A stretch of DNA of 64,000 nt, taken from contig NC_134355.1 of NCBI RefSeq assembly GCF_048569485.1, forward strand, positions 559,005,142 to 559,069,141. The letters are read 5' to 3'. Within the stretch, counting starts at the first letter, position 1. Every line of letters starts with the position of its first letter. The notes beneath the pieces are model-generated. The model was not told the origin of the DNA. It did not search any database and worked only from the letters and a program-made list of their open reading frames with translations. Position numbers and translations under genes: made by a program. This stretch comes from Anomaloglossus baeobatrachus. Its lineage: Eukaryota; Chordata; Amphibia; Anura; Aromobatidae. Shown here piece after piece: positions 63,752 through 64,000 of this stretch.

Positions 63752-64000
63752 AATGAAGATTTTTGGTACTCACTCTAAAATCTCTTTTCCAAAGCCTTCA
63801 TTGAGGAACACAGGAACCATGGCTTATGTCTTCTGCCACCTGGAGGCTGACACTAACAACACATCTTAATATAAAGAAAGTCTCCTCCTCAGCATACTAT
63901 ACCTAGCCTGATACTACCAAGCCTCATCAGCAAGCAATGGTCGCACCTTAGAGGTGGCCAGGCCTCTGCACAGGCCTTCCAGAATGACCATCAAGGAATC
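63752..64000 (-). mobile_element. DIRS-type element E, edge only, runs off the window
   Basis: GAAGATTTTTGGTACTCACTCTAAAATCTC...GCCTTCATTGAGGAACACAGG is closely related to the left (3') ends of B and C, so this is the 3' edge of a minus-strand DIRS element. The donor-like motif has one change relative to B and C. The rest is outside the window. Confidence 0.8.

Overview
The window is vertebrate repeat DNA, most likely from a frog or toad. This is an inference from the element mix: DIRS-type tyrosine-recombinase retrotransposons in several copies, four Tc1-like elements, a PGBD4-like piggyBac, hAT, Harbinger-like and T2/Kolobok-like MITEs, a Penelope-like element, a Helitron, a Ty3/gypsy element, and a long AT-rich repeat (11.9-13.3 kb) of a kind I associate with anuran genomes. 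I found no host gene with convincing support. Almost everything is explained by transposable elements inserted into one another.

Layout. 1-4512: DIRS element A (its 5' end lies outside the window), inserted in a piggyBac transposase gene that continues to about 6.1 kb. The piggyBac remnant was also hit by a fold-back Penelope terminal repeat (5049-5506). 6295-11204: a minus-strand LTR element with no reverse transcriptase; one of its LTRs holds a 575-bp tandem dimer (9842-10991). 6155-6294 and 11205-11880 hold the same hairpin-rich array. 11.9-13.3 kb: unclassified fold-back repeat. 13.3-16.5 kb: Penelope-like element (RT remnant, GIY-YIG remnant, two hammerhead-type motifs, a small intron). 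16.7-30.3 kb: LINE tail, then a Tc1 element split by DIRS B (17649-30183), which itself holds DIRS C (18280-23896) and a hAT element (26164-27345).

30478-48032: a second Tc1 element with clean TA target duplications. It holds a Harbinger-like MITE and DIRS D (32377-47812). D holds two MITEs and a young Ty3/gypsy element (39047-47673), whose gag holds another MITE, so this nest is four levels deep. 48.7-53.0 kb: two more Tc1 remnants around a non-autonomous repeat. 53449-54745: a minus-strand Helitron. 55217-58110: hAT within hAT, full of minisatellites. 59.5-63.3 kb: three further DNA elements with TTAA or TA duplications, one holding a nested MITE. 63.75 kb to the end: the edge of a fifth DIRS element.

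Most interesting points: (1) four hammerhead-ribozyme motifs from three Penelope terminal repeats, with covarying stems and a two-pair stem III that in two repeats is self-complementary (ACGCGT); (2) a 70-79 nt intron-like segment conserved in two of those repeats; (3) in DIRS A-D, internal complementary regions that read as the antisense of the circle junction and so fix the element ends; (4) the protease tail of the 6.3-11.2 kb LTR element expanded into eight copies of a 21-residue repeat; (5) the tandem dimer with an inverted cap. Boundaries come from target-site duplications and terminal repeats read by eye; family names without a search are stated with matching caution.
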